From assembly GCF_900169145.1 (NCBI RefSeq), contig NZ_FXZD01000002.1, positions 1 to 64,000 on the forward strand: 64,000 bases of DNA. The letters run 5' to 3'. The DNA comes from Brevibacterium antiquum CNRZ 918 (GTDB taxonomy: Bacteria > Actinomycetota > Actinomycetes > Actinomycetales > Brevibacteriaceae). This document shows, one piece after another, positions 44,565 to 53,164 of the stretch; positions within the stretch are counted from its first letter, which is position 1; every line of letters starts with the position of its first letter. The notes beneath the pieces were generated by a model. The model saw only the letters and a list, made by a program, of their open reading frames with translations. It had not been told where the DNA came from and did no database searches. A program made the position numbers and the translations under genes.

Positions 44565-45497
44565 ATGGACGAAGTGAAGAACCTCGATGCTGATGCTGTC
44601 TTCGCCGCACTCTCCCCCGCCGAGGCGGTCGCCGCCCTGCGTGCAGCGCTGGCAAGCGAATTCGATCCCGCCGACGACATCCCCCGCACGATCACCGACA
44701 TCTCGGCCGGGAACATGATCTTCATGCCCTCGGAGATCGGTGATTGGGTCGGGGTCAAGCTCGCCGGCGTCTCCGTCGGCAACCCCGAACGCGGCCTCCC
44801 CCGGATCATGGCCCAGTACCTCATGTACGACAGCACGACCCTCGAGCTGCGCACCGTCATCGATGGTGCCGCGCTGACGACTCTGCGCACCCCGGCGGTC
44901 TCTGTCGCTGCGATCGAACCTGCACTGAACAGGTTCACTCAGCCGGTCAATGTCATGGTCTTCGGTGCCGGCCCGCAGGGTGTGGGCCATGCGGACACGA
45001 TCGCCGATGTCCTCGATGTTGAGATCGCCGATGTCACCTTCGTCGTCCGCTTCCCCGATCAGGTCACCGCCGATGTCCGGGACCACGGCAGGGTGCTAGA
45101 AGCACAGACCGCCGAGGTGGAGGCAGCACTGCGCGCCGCCGACATCATCATCACCGCCACCACCGCGAGCGAACCGCTGTTCTCAGCAGACCTCGTCAGG
45201 CCTGGGGCCGTCGTCATGGCGTGCGGCTCCCACGATCGCCACTCCCGTGAGCTGCCAGCCGAGCTCTTCACCTCGGCGCTGGTCGTGGTCGAAGACCTCA
45301 GCACTGTGCTGAGGGAAGGCGGTGACGTCGTCCTCGCGATCTCCGACGGGACCCTGGACGCGGATTCGCTCGTGACGATGAAGCAATTCAGCAACGGCGA
45401 GGTCACCGCCGATGCGGACCAGACGGTCATCTTCAAGGGCTCAGGCATGTCATGGGAGGACCTGGCCGTGGCCACGAAGTTGGTCGGCAAAGTATGA
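44565..45497 (+). CDS. Ornithine cyclodeaminase/mu-crystallin family protein
   Basis: The 310-residue NAD(P)-dependent enzyme has the family's GAGPQGVGHADTIADV dinucleotide loop in VMVFGAGPQG, the preceding TLRTPAVS segment and a C-terminal VIFKGSGMSWEDLAVATKL motif. Members include ornithine cyclodeaminase, alanine dehydrogenase and delta1-pyrroline-2-carboxylate reductase. Next to a proline racemase family gene, the last function (to L-proline) is the most attractive, but it is only inferred. The start at 44565 has AAAGGA upstream; the frame is open a further 48 bases. Confidence 0.88.
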   Translation: MDEVKNLDADAVFAALSPAEAVAALRAALASEFDPADDIPRTITDISAGNMIFMPSEIGDWVGVKLAGVSVGNPERGLPRIMAQYLMYDSTTLELRTVIDGAALTTLRTPAVSVAAIEPALNRFTQPVNVMVFGAGPQGVGHADTIADVLDVEIADVTFVVRFPDQVTADVRDHGRVLEAQTAEVEAALRAADIIITATTASEPLFSADLVRPGAVVMACGSHDRHSRELPAELFTSALVVVEDLSTVLREGGDVVLAISDGTLDADSLVTMKQFSNGEVTADADQTVIFKGSGMSWEDLAVATKLVGKV

Positions 45498-45524
45498 GCT
45501 CGTCTGCTGCGGGAGGCTCTTCGA

Positions 45525-45840
45525 CCACGGGAGCCTAGGAGCCGCAGGGGCAGCCGGCGAACTTCCCCACAGCATCGGACTGACCGAACTTGCCTCCATC
45601 GGTCTGGTGCTCATCGGGCCGGCAGCTGCAATCGGCGTATTCGGCACACTCGACGCGAATGCGGGTGGGGCGGTCGCGCTCGTCTATGTCGCGGCCACGA
45701 TCGTCGTGTCGTTCACCGCGGTCAGCTCGATGCCGAGGTCGTGGGAGATTCCGCGGGCACTGACTCCAGGGGTCGGGCGTGACCGTATGCCGAGGACTGG
45801 CTCGGGGTCGGAATCACACGAGATGGTCGGACCTCGGCCG
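45525..45840 (+). pseudogene. Remnant of an APC-type amino acid permease (N-terminal part)
   Basis: In one frame the sequence reads IGLTELASIGLVLIGPAAAIGVFGTLDANAGGAVALVYVAATIVVSFTAVS. To me this is the first two membrane helices and intervening loop of an APC-superfamily permease. After about 45740 the match breaks up; YAEDWLGVGI in another frame may be the decayed continuation (YAYAGRGLGVG in relatives). No start codon with a ribosome binding site and no further helices are present. It directly follows the cyclodeaminase family gene, so the original operon probably carried an uptake permease. Confidence 0.55.
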
Positions 45841-45853
45841 GGGAGAGTCGAGG

Positions 45854-46873
45854 TCAGTCCTGGAGTCGGGTTGTGCCATCAATCCCACCCGAAGTGTTGA
45901 GCTGCTTGGCATAGCAGTAGTCGGCGCCCAGACCGTGGGAAGAGCACCAGGACAGCGCCTGTTCTGGATCGTCATACCCGATACCCACAACAGTGACCCA
46001 GAAGTCGTCTTCTTTGAAGCTGGCGAAATCACCTGACCACACCAACTGCACGCGAGGGAACTCCTCCCGCAGCTCCTGGTGTTCGGCCAGGATGTCCTTT
46101 TCCTTCCAGGTCTTCCCTTCTGCTTCCAGACCCAGCTTCTTCGAGCTCAGCTGCGGCACCCATTTTCCGTTGAGGTCGGCCTTGACGCTGGGCCTGTCAC
46201 TCTCGATCAGTTGGTCAAGGGCCTTGGCGGGGTCATCCGACAATGCTGGTGATTCCGAGGGGTCGGGGCTCTCTGAGGGGCCCTGGCTGGGCGAGGCCTC
46301 GCCTCCCGGACTCTTCGCCTCAGATGAGGTGGGTGCGGCGACGGTGTCACCGTCGGAATCCTTGCCGAACAGAGTAGCTGCACCCCACCCGATTCCGAGT
46401 GCGATGACCACGATGAGAACCACACCCATCGCGATAAGCCCCTTCCGGCTGCGGGGCTTCTCAGACGGTGTGACGGCGTAGGGGCCTTGCGCATATTGTG
46501 CATTGGCGTTCTGTGCCGGCACCTGCTGGTACTGGCCCTGCCCGCCCTGTGCCGAAGCGAACTCACTCTGTGGGCGCTTCGGCCTGGGGTACGGATGATC
46601 AGGTGGTGCAGGAGGCGCAGGAGGTTGAGGTGGCGCAGGAGGTTGAGGAGGAGGTGGGGGAGCCGCGGCAGACTCGCTGCCCCAGCCGGTGTTGGCCTGC
46701 TGACCTGGCTGGCCCCAGCCGGTGTTGGCCTGCTGATCCCACCCGGATTCCGACTGCTGATTCCACCCTGTGTTGGGTTGCTGTTCCGCAGGATTCGGTC
46801 CGTGGCCTTGCCAGCCGTTGCCGTTCCATTCAGGGTCGCGGCCACTCCCGGACGGAGGTGGGTTCTCACTCAT
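45854..46873 (-). CDS. Membrane protein with disordered Pro/Gln/Gly N-terminus, unknown function
   Basis: The 339-residue protein has about 140 residues of low complexity rich in Pro, Gln, Gly, Asn and Trp (repeats like GWNQQ and TGWGQ), one membrane helix (about 147-168), and an outside region. An acidic Ser/Pro linker is followed by a globular end (about 230-339) with VQLVWSGDFASFKEDDFWVTVVG. I do not recognise the C-terminal domain. It is divergent from the 1071-residue membrane protein, and both share the layout disordered cytoplasmic N-terminus/membrane/secreted domain. The start at 46873 is the ATG that begins MSENPPPSG. Confidence 0.75.
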   Translation of the reverse strand: MSENPPPSGSGRDPEWNGNGWQGHGPNPAEQQPNTGWNQQSESGWDQQANTGWGQPGQQANTGWGSESAAAPPPPPQPPAPPQPPAPPAPPDHPYPRPKRPQSEFASAQGGQGQYQQVPAQNANAQYAQGPYAVTPSEKPRSRKGLIAMGVVLIVVIALGIGWGAATLFGKDSDGDTVAAPTSSEAKSPGGEASPSQGPSESPDPSESPALSDDPAKALDQLIESDRPSVKADLNGKWVPQLSSKKLGLEAEGKTWKEKDILAEHQELREEFPRVQLVWSGDFASFKEDDFWVTVVGIGYDDPEQALSWCSSHGLGADYCYAKQLNTSGGIDGTTRLQD

Positions 46874-47048
46874 CGGCGGCTCTCGATCCTTCTTTGCAAA
46901 ATAAGTCCATGAGGACAACTTCGATGGTGTCACAAGCCTAATATAGGATTGTCACTACAGAATGAATATCCGGTCGCATATTGACTTATATCCAACTACA
47001 AATCCCTCGCCTGCATCGAAGCAGACCCACACAGATGAAGGACCACCC

Positions 47049-50000
47049 ATGAGCGACTCATCTCACGACGCCAAAGACACCGGAGCCGCGGACGAGTCGA
47101 ACAGCACTGCCGCTGAAGACCCGGAGAGCACAGAGACACCGCCCGTCCCGAAGAAACCCGAGTCCTCCCCTTCAGCAGCGCCTGGTTCAGCTGCCTCTTC
47201 CGCTGACTCGGGAGCCGAGGATCCGAACCCCACAGCGCGATTCGCACCCGGCTGGAACCAGGACAACCAGCCGCAGTCCCAGGTCTACGGTTCAGGACCA
47301 CAGACCGGATCACCGCACCCGGGCCAGGCACCAAGCAATCCAGGACTGGGTTCAACCCACCCGAGCCAAGGCCCCCTGTCTCCGGGCCACGGCTCGCCAT
47401 ATCCCGCGTACGGATCTCGAATTGGACAGCAGAATTCGGGACAGCCGATTTCAAGGCCGAACGCGAATTACCCTCACGCGGGCAGTCAACCAGGTGAATA
47501 TTCGGGCAGCCAGCCCAGCGGACATCTCGGCGGTCAGCCGCAGGGAATTCCCTATCCTCAGCCACCCCAGTCGCCCCAGGCGTCTCATCCTCCCCAGCCA
47601 ACTCAGTATTCTCAGTCACAGATGTCGCCGTCCGCCGCAAAGTACTTGCCCGCCTTCGGCCAGGGAACTACGTGGCGCAGCGCCCTGATCCCGCCGGGAC
47701 TAGCGCTTCTGGCCGGCATCATTGTCTCGATCATCGTTTCTGCCCTGCTCACCTCGATGGGAGACTTCACTTCTCTCGCTGAAAACACTGGCTTCAACAC
47801 CGACGGAATCAGCTATGCGCTGCCCTTCGTTCTGCTGGCAATGTCTCTGTTCGGTTCGGCCGTGTTTCGGTTCAGCGTGCAGGCCGGAGACATGGGTCAG
47901 GCGTCCGGAAGCCTCTTCGCCTCCGGCGCTCCGCTGCTCATCACCATCATCGTCATCGGCGTGCTGTGGTGGTTCACGAAGCGCAGCGAGCTGAAATCAC
48001 CGTCACCCAATCGCGGCGTCACCTGGATCCGCATCGGGATCACAACCTTGTCGATGGCCCTCGTTCTGCTTCTGCTCGAACTGATCTTTGCTGCGCGCTT
48101 CTCCATCACCGACAGCGGCGGCGTGGCCGATCTCGAGTTCTCCGCCGTGACCGTCCGTTCGTTCTTCCTGCCCTTGCTCGTCATCTTCGTCACCAGCATC
48201 TGTGCAAGGATCGCCGGGCACTTCAAGGGCAGCGAGGCCATCGGTGCACCCTTCCTGCGGTGGCTCGTCCCGTCTGTACTCGTGACATGGACCCACCTCG
48301 TCGTCACCACTCTTGCTTTGTCAGTCGTCGCGATCTTCCTGATTCCACTGTCCTTCGACATGCCCTGGCAGACGATTCCTGCGATCTTCATCAATGTGGG
48401 CCTGATCCTCACGATGCTCGTGCACTTCGGCGGGGTCAGCGCCTCGGCGCAGGGCGACATGATGGGATACGACTCGGGCGGCTTCTCGGAGTCGCTGACC
48501 ATTTTCAGCCGGGAGGCGCCAGGGCAGCTGTGGATCGGGCTGCTTGCCGTCGTGGCCGCTGTTCTCGCTGCAACCCTGGTCGCCACCGTGACTCGCCGCC
48601 CGTACTGGACAGTCGTCGGCGAGGACAAGCAGCAATGGACCGCTGCGTGGAAGCTTCCGCTGGCGTTCTGCGCTGTCTGGGGTCTGCTGTCGGTGCTGGC
48701 TGTTCCTCTTCGCGTTCATCTGGAGGGTTCGGCCGCGGCGGCGTCGATGCTCGATGCCTTCGGCACCGCTCGTGCTGGTGTCGGCCCTCTGGCCTGGTCG
48801 TTCCTCATCTTTGCCCTCTGGGGCGCCGTCATCGAGGTGCTGTCGAGGACCCTCGGTCCGCGACTTGTCCTGACCGTTCCGGCCCTCGCAAAATTCTTCG
48901 CCGGACGAGCCGTTCACCCGCACTGGGGCCAAGCCCTGAGCATGAGCGAACCACACCATCCCCTCATCCATCCCGACGCCGTCACTGGCCGAGGTTCTGG
49001 TGCTGGTGTTGGTGCTGCTGGTGTTGCTGCTGGTGGTGCCGGCGCTGGTTCTGCGACCTACTCAAGCGACCCGCGATCAGACTCCCCCGCTCACGCAGAG
49101 CCTGGCGCGTACCCACCTGCGGGCGCTCCCTACCCGATGTCTGCTCCCCCAACCGGCGCCGATTCCGGAGCTGGCTCACCCCCACCTCCCGGGACAGCAC
49201 CGGCCAAGCCCTTCGACAAAAAGAAAGCCACTCTGGTCGGTGTCATCAGCGGCTCGGCGATCCTCGCGATCGTTGCCGCACTCATCGTCGTCACCCAGGT
49301 CAACGGGCACATGTTCGGCCCCGAAGCCACCGTTGAGAAGTACTTCTCGGAACTCTCCGATGGGGACGCCGAGGATGCGCTGAAGATGGCCGATGTCGAC
49401 GTGCCCTCCGAGCAGCGGCAGCTGCTGGCGAACGACATCCTCGGTGCCGCGAAGGCCCTGCCGAAAGACGTCACCGTCGAAGACGCCGAGATCAACGGCA
49501 ACTCGGCGACAGTGTCCGCGACATACGACGTCGGCGGAAGCAAGAGCACGACGAGCTTCTCGTTGCACAAAGCGGGTAAGAAAGCGCTGTTCTTCGACGA
49601 CTGGAAGCTGCAGGCGCCCGAACTCTTCTACCTCTCCGTCGAGACTCCCGGTTTGAGCAAGGTCAAGGTCAACGGCATCGATATCGACACAGTTGATTCC
49701 GGCCTCGCGCTTCCTGCATTCCCGGGAATGTATTCGATCGGGCTGGCGGAGGAGACCGACCTGGTATCCGCAGACGAGATCGAGACCCGAGCGTTCTTCG
49801 CCAACGATGCTGACATGGAAGGGTATGAGCCCGCTCTGCTCGCAGCCCAACCCACCGATGCCTTCCGTGCCGAGGTGAACAAGCAGGTCAAGACACTCAT
49901 CGACAGCTGTGCGAAGAAGACCGTCGCTCAGCCAGATGGCTGCCCCTTCGGTTCCTACAGCGCCGAGAGCTACGACGCAACGAACATCAAATGGTCGATC

Positions 50001-50264
50001 TCCTCGTATCCGACAGCCAAGGTGGGTGATTCCTCAGGCGAAGGGTACTTCGATCCCGAGGATTCCACTGGGCCCAACGGCGGCCCCGCCTGGCCGATCT
50101 CGACGGAAACGACTGGTGAGGCGTTCGTGACCGGAAAATACGACTCGTTCTTCGATGAGTCGGACACCTTCGACGACACGGTGACGTTCTCGGTCGACGG
50201 CACCGCCGAGATCGTCGACGGCAAGGTCGTGATCAACATCGAGGGTGATCCGTACGGCTTCTGA
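47049..50264 (+). CDS. Large multi-domain membrane protein with secreted C-terminal domain, unknown function
   Basis: The 1071-residue protein has a disordered Ser/Pro/Gln/Gly N-terminus (1-205) and then about nine membrane helices (about 212-620). A second disordered stretch with a GAGVGAAGVAAGGAG run follows (about 640-725). After one more helix (about 729-753) comes an outside domain of about 315 residues beginning ATVEKYFSELSDGDAEDALKMADVD. Its start resembles the repeats of TcaA-like/DUF4878-type domains. It contains a Cys pair (SCAKKTVAQPDGCPFGSY). I cannot name a family. GAAGGA supports the start. Its stop is directly adjacent to the convergent dsdA stop. Confidence 0.82.
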   Translation: MSDSSHDAKDTGAADESNSTAAEDPESTETPPVPKKPESSPSAAPGSAASSADSGAEDPNPTARFAPGWNQDNQPQSQVYGSGPQTGSPHPGQAPSNPGLGSTHPSQGPLSPGHGSPYPAYGSRIGQQNSGQPISRPNANYPHAGSQPGEYSGSQPSGHLGGQPQGIPYPQPPQSPQASHPPQPTQYSQSQMSPSAAKYLPAFGQGTTWRSALIPPGLALLAGIIVSIIVSALLTSMGDFTSLAENTGFNTDGISYALPFVLLAMSLFGSAVFRFSVQAGDMGQASGSLFASGAPLLITIIVIGVLWWFTKRSELKSPSPNRGVTWIRIGITTLSMALVLLLLELIFAARFSITDSGGVADLEFSAVTVRSFFLPLLVIFVTSICARIAGHFKGSEAIGAPFLRWLVPSVLVTWTHLVVTTLALSVVAIFLIPLSFDMPWQTIPAIFINVGLILTMLVHFGGVSASAQGDMMGYDSGGFSESLTIFSREAPGQLWIGLLAVVAAVLAATLVATVTRRPYWTVVGEDKQQWTAAWKLPLAFCAVWGLLSVLAVPLRVHLEGSAAAASMLDAFGTARAGVGPLAWSFLIFALWGAVIEVLSRTLGPRLVLTVPALAKFFAGRAVHPHWGQALSMSEPHHPLIHPDAVTGRGSGAGVGAAGVAAGGAGAGSATYSSDPRSDSPAHAEPGAYPPAGAPYPMSAPPTGADSGAGSPPPPGTAPAKPFDKKKATLVGVISGSAILAIVAALIVVTQVNGHMFGPEATVEKYFSELSDGDAEDALKMADVDVPSEQRQLLANDILGAAKALPKDVTVEDAEINGNSATVSATYDVGGSKSTTSFSLHKAGKKALFFDDWKLQAPELFYLSVETPGLSKVKVNGIDIDTVDSGLALPAFPGMYSIGLAEETDLVSADEIETRAFFANDADMEGYEPALLAAQPTDAFRAEVNKQVKTLIDSCAKKTVAQPDGCPFGSYSAESYDATNIKWSISSYPTAKVGDSSGEGYFDPEDSTGPNGGPAWPISTETTGEAFVTGKYDSFFDESDTFDDTVTFSVDGTAEIVDGKVVINIEGDPYGF

Positions 50265-51644
50265 TCAGGAGCTGAGACTCGGCAGCAGGTCCAGCCCCTC
50301 GGCCACATAGAGTTCGCGATCCTCGGCAGGCACCATGGCCCCGCCCGTCACCCAGACCAGGTGTGTGGCATTGCCTGGGCACGGGCCCTCGCCGAGGTGG
50401 CCGATCGTTCGCCACGGAATGGTCAGTCCTGCAGTCGCCGAGGGCTCGACATCGAGGCCCTCGATCTGGTGAAGTACGCCGACGCCTGCCTTGATGACAT
50501 CGTCGGAGACCGTGGCGAATCCTGAGATCAGCGGGCCGATCACCGGACCGATGAAACGCGAGGGTCGCGCTACGGCCAGACCGTCGGCGGCCGTGGCTCC
50601 GCTGAGACCGATGTCCTGGACAGAGATCGCGCTGTGCAGACCGGTGCGCACGCCGAGGAACATGGCAGGCGCCTGGCTCGGCTCAACGAAGATGCAGTGC
50701 ACTGCGTCGCCGAAGACGCGTTTGAGTCCGTAGGTCACTCCGCCTGGTCCGCCGCCGATCCCGCACGGCAGGTACACGACGAGAGGGTGATCAGCGTCGA
50801 TTGACACCTGGGCGGCCGCGAACTGTTCTCTGAGACGCAGCGCGGCCACCGAATAGCCGGCGAAGAGACTGCGCGAGTCTTCGTCATCGACGAAATGAGT
50901 GCGCGCTGCGCCCTCGGCTGAGGCTCTGCCGGCCGCTACTGCTGCGACGAAATCTCCAGAGTGCTCGATGACGTCGACACCGTGACTGCGCAAGAGCTCT
51001 TTCTTCCACTCGCGGGCGTCGGCCGACATGTGCACCGAGGCGGCGAAGCCGAGGGCCGCACTGAGGATGCCGATCGACAGCCCCAGATTTCCGGTGGAAC
51101 CGACGACGATCCGGTGAGTTTCGGCGAGCGCGCGAAACTCCTCGGAACTAAAGGTGGCGAGGTCGCTCGGGCTCAGTCCGTGTTCGGCGGCGACCGCCTC
51201 GGCGTACTCCAGGACCTCGTGGAAACCTCCACGAGCCTTGATCGATCCGCTGATCGGAAGAGCATCATCGCGTTTGAGCCACAGCCTGCCGGGCAGTTCG
51301 TCGCCGAGGCGCTCGTTGAGATCCGCCCGCACTGCATCGGCAGGGGCGAGCGGAGACTCAATGATCCCCTGTGCCACGGCAGTCTCCGGGAAGTTTTCAG
51401 CGAACCACGGAGCGAATCGTTCGAAGCGCTCAGCCGCCCGATCCATGATGTCGGGATCCACACTGGCTTCGGGATCCACACTGGCCTCGGGGTTCGCGGC
51501 CATGTCCTGAAGCACTGAGTCGGTGGAATCGAGCTCGGATCGAAACCAGGAAGCTGCCAGGCCGGTCGCCAGAGACCGGATCACCGGGTCGTCTGCATCA
51601 AATTCGATCGCAGGCTGCGGTTGTGGCTGTGATTGAGCAGTCAT
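50265..51644 (-). CDS. dsdA: D-serine ammonia-lyase (D-serine dehydratase)
   Basis: The 459-residue fold-type II PLP enzyme deaminates D-serine to pyruvate and ammonia. It shows the Schiff-base lysine in ISGSIKARGGF, the glycine-rich cofactor loop in VVYLPCGIGGGPGGVT, the VGSTGNLGLSIG segment and the PSRFIGPVIGPLISG motif near the end. Length and motifs agree with DsdA. A short repeat (ASVDPEASVDPD) lies near residue 53. No dsdC regulator or D-serine permease is next to it. It is convergent with the large membrane protein gene. Confidence 0.94.
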   Translation of the reverse strand: MTAQSQPQPQPAIEFDADDPVIRSLATGLAASWFRSELDSTDSVLQDMAANPEASVDPEASVDPDIMDRAAERFERFAPWFAENFPETAVAQGIIESPLAPADAVRADLNERLGDELPGRLWLKRDDALPISGSIKARGGFHEVLEYAEAVAAEHGLSPSDLATFSSEEFRALAETHRIVVGSTGNLGLSIGILSAALGFAASVHMSADAREWKKELLRSHGVDVIEHSGDFVAAVAAGRASAEGAARTHFVDDEDSRSLFAGYSVAALRLREQFAAAQVSIDADHPLVVYLPCGIGGGPGGVTYGLKRVFGDAVHCIFVEPSQAPAMFLGVRTGLHSAISVQDIGLSGATAADGLAVARPSRFIGPVIGPLISGFATVSDDVIKAGVGVLHQIEGLDVEPSATAGLTIPWRTIGHLGEGPCPGNATHLVWVTGGAMVPAEDRELYVAEGLDLLPSLSS

Positions 51645-51758
51645 GTGGGCAGACTCCGATTCTTAGCGGTGCCAAAGGACTCATCGTGATGATCCTAGCC
51701 GTGGAATTCGGCTGCGCTCCACAAGGCGCAAGCCGAAGCAGTTCTCGCCTCGGCGGCC

Positions 51759-52721
51759 TCAGTCCTTCTGGATGTCCTGCGCGCCCTCCAGCACATCCGC
51801 GAGTTCGCCGAGCCACTGAGTGTACCCGTCGTAGGTGTAGGCGCGCTTATCGTCCCAGGTCCCGAGCTGTTTGTGCTTGACCGGGAGCAGACTTGTGAAG
51901 ATGGGGTTGTCCTCGTAGTCAGTCGAGGCGTCGTGGATGAGCATGACGTCTGCCGGGTAGTCGCTGATCTTCTCCCAGGAGACTTCGGCCCAACTTGTGT
52001 CCGCTCCTGACTCGGGGCCGACGAGGTTCAGTCCGTCATCGGTGAGCATCTTCGCAACTCCCAGTTCCTTGGCTGTGTAGTTGATCTCGGCGCTGAAGTT
52101 CGCGAGCAGCACGGTCAGCCAGTCCTTGTCGGCGGTGATGTCGCGAATTCTCTGCCGAGCGGCATCGAATGCTTTGCGCTGCTGTGCAATCTCTCCCGTC
52201 TTGGTGTCCTTGCCGAGCGCTTGTGCGACCGCGGCGTACTGGGCGAACATGTCGTCCGGCGTTCCTCCGGCGAGCTTGACTGGCACAAATGGAACGAGCG
52301 CGCTCACTTGGTCGCTGAGCTTGTCCTCCCACCACGTCCAGCCGTCGCCCTTGTCGTTGCCATAAGCGATGATGATGTCGGGATTCGTCGCCGCGAGGGC
52401 TTCGAGGTCCAACTCCATATCGGTGCCGACAACCTCCACTCCCGTCTGATCGAACGACTTCCCCGGGGACTCATTCTGACCGAAGCCGTAGACGGCCACC
52501 GGTTTGATTCCATACGGGGCGAGCGCCGCGGCGGAGTAGAAGTCCATCGCGATCCGTTCAACCGGACGGTCAAGTTCAATGGTGACTGCGTCATAACCGT
52601 CCGGACTGTAGGAGAAACCCTTTGTCCCGGTCGTCGTTACGGCTTCGCTCTCGGGGCTGCCGCATGCGGCAAGGGCGAATGGGGCGAGTACGGATAGTGC
52701 GAGCAGTTGACGGCGGCGCAT
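51759..52721 (-). CDS. Iron-siderophore ABC transporter substrate-binding lipoprotein
   Basis: The 320-residue protein has a lipoprotein signal peptide with lipobox LAAC (Cys20) and a FecB/BtuF-type periplasmic-binding fold joined by a long helix. VERIAMDFYSAAALAPYGIKPV and DLEALAATNPDIIIAYG are typical. It would capture ferric siderophore at the cell surface. No FecCD permease or ATPase gene is adjacent, so it must share a transporter encoded elsewhere. GGAAGG supports the start. A DtxR/IdeR box lies about 310 bp upstream in the shared intergenic region. Confidence 0.9.
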   Translation of the reverse strand: MRRRQLLALSVLAPFALAACGSPESEAVTTTGTKGFSYSPDGYDAVTIELDRPVERIAMDFYSAAALAPYGIKPVAVYGFGQNESPGKSFDQTGVEVVGTDMELDLEALAATNPDIIIAYGNDKGDGWTWWEDKLSDQVSALVPFVPVKLAGGTPDDMFAQYAAVAQALGKDTKTGEIAQQRKAFDAARQRIRDITADKDWLTVLLANFSAEINYTAKELGVAKMLTDDGLNLVGPESGADTSWAEVSWEKISDYPADVMLIHDASTDYEDNPIFTSLLPVKHKQLGTWDDKRAYTYDGYTQWLGELADVLEGAQDIQKD

Positions 52722-52866
52722 GGATGACCTTCCGGTGTTCGTCTGTGTTGAGATCGTTGGAATCGAATGAGGCTTGGATCATGAGTCGTTCGGGCCGCTC
52801 ACCGCCGGCACAGGCGCTGAGCAGAATCGCAGTTCGGTGACGGCACTGTTATGTGACACCTCTGCT

Positions 52867-52926
52867 GAGCGACGGCACGGTTGAGCGACGGCACGGTTGA
52901 ACGACAGCACGATTGGGCGACGGCGC
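52867..52926. repeat. 16-bp tandem repeat, about 3.75 copies
   Basis: Units start at 52867, 52883, 52899 and 52915. The first two are identical (GAGCGACGGCACGGTT), the third has three substitutions and the fourth is partial. The array lies in the 443-bp intergenic region between the two iron genes and codes for nothing I can support. Confidence 0.88.
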
Positions 52927-53033
52927 ATGACCACGTGTTTCGGCCTCAGCCCGAAGCTGATCACTTCGCCTGACGCGCAGCTGATCGTCACCGAGCTGCG
53001 CCCCTGGCGCCTGTCGAGAACACCGTAGCACTA

Positions 53034-53052
53034 TTTGGACAGGCTATCCTTA
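53034..53052. promoter_or_regulatory. DtxR/IdeR-type iron box
   Basis: The 19-bp site TTTGGACAGGCTATCCTTA (plus strand) agrees with the DtxR/IdeR consensus TTAGGTTAGSCTAACCTAA at about 14 positions, including the central GGCTA. It lies 113 bp before the siderophore-interacting protein gene. It should repress that gene, and perhaps the divergent binding protein, when iron is plentiful. Apart from this box and the tandem repeat, region 52722-53164 holds nothing that I can identify. Confidence 0.75.
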
Positions 53053-53164
53053 CTAAGTTGACGTAGACTCGTCCGAGAACGTTGCACCACATCGCCTGCA
53101 GAGAGTATTTTTATGCAGCGACCGTACCGAGTTCCCCGTCACGACGAGGACACAAGGAGCACCT

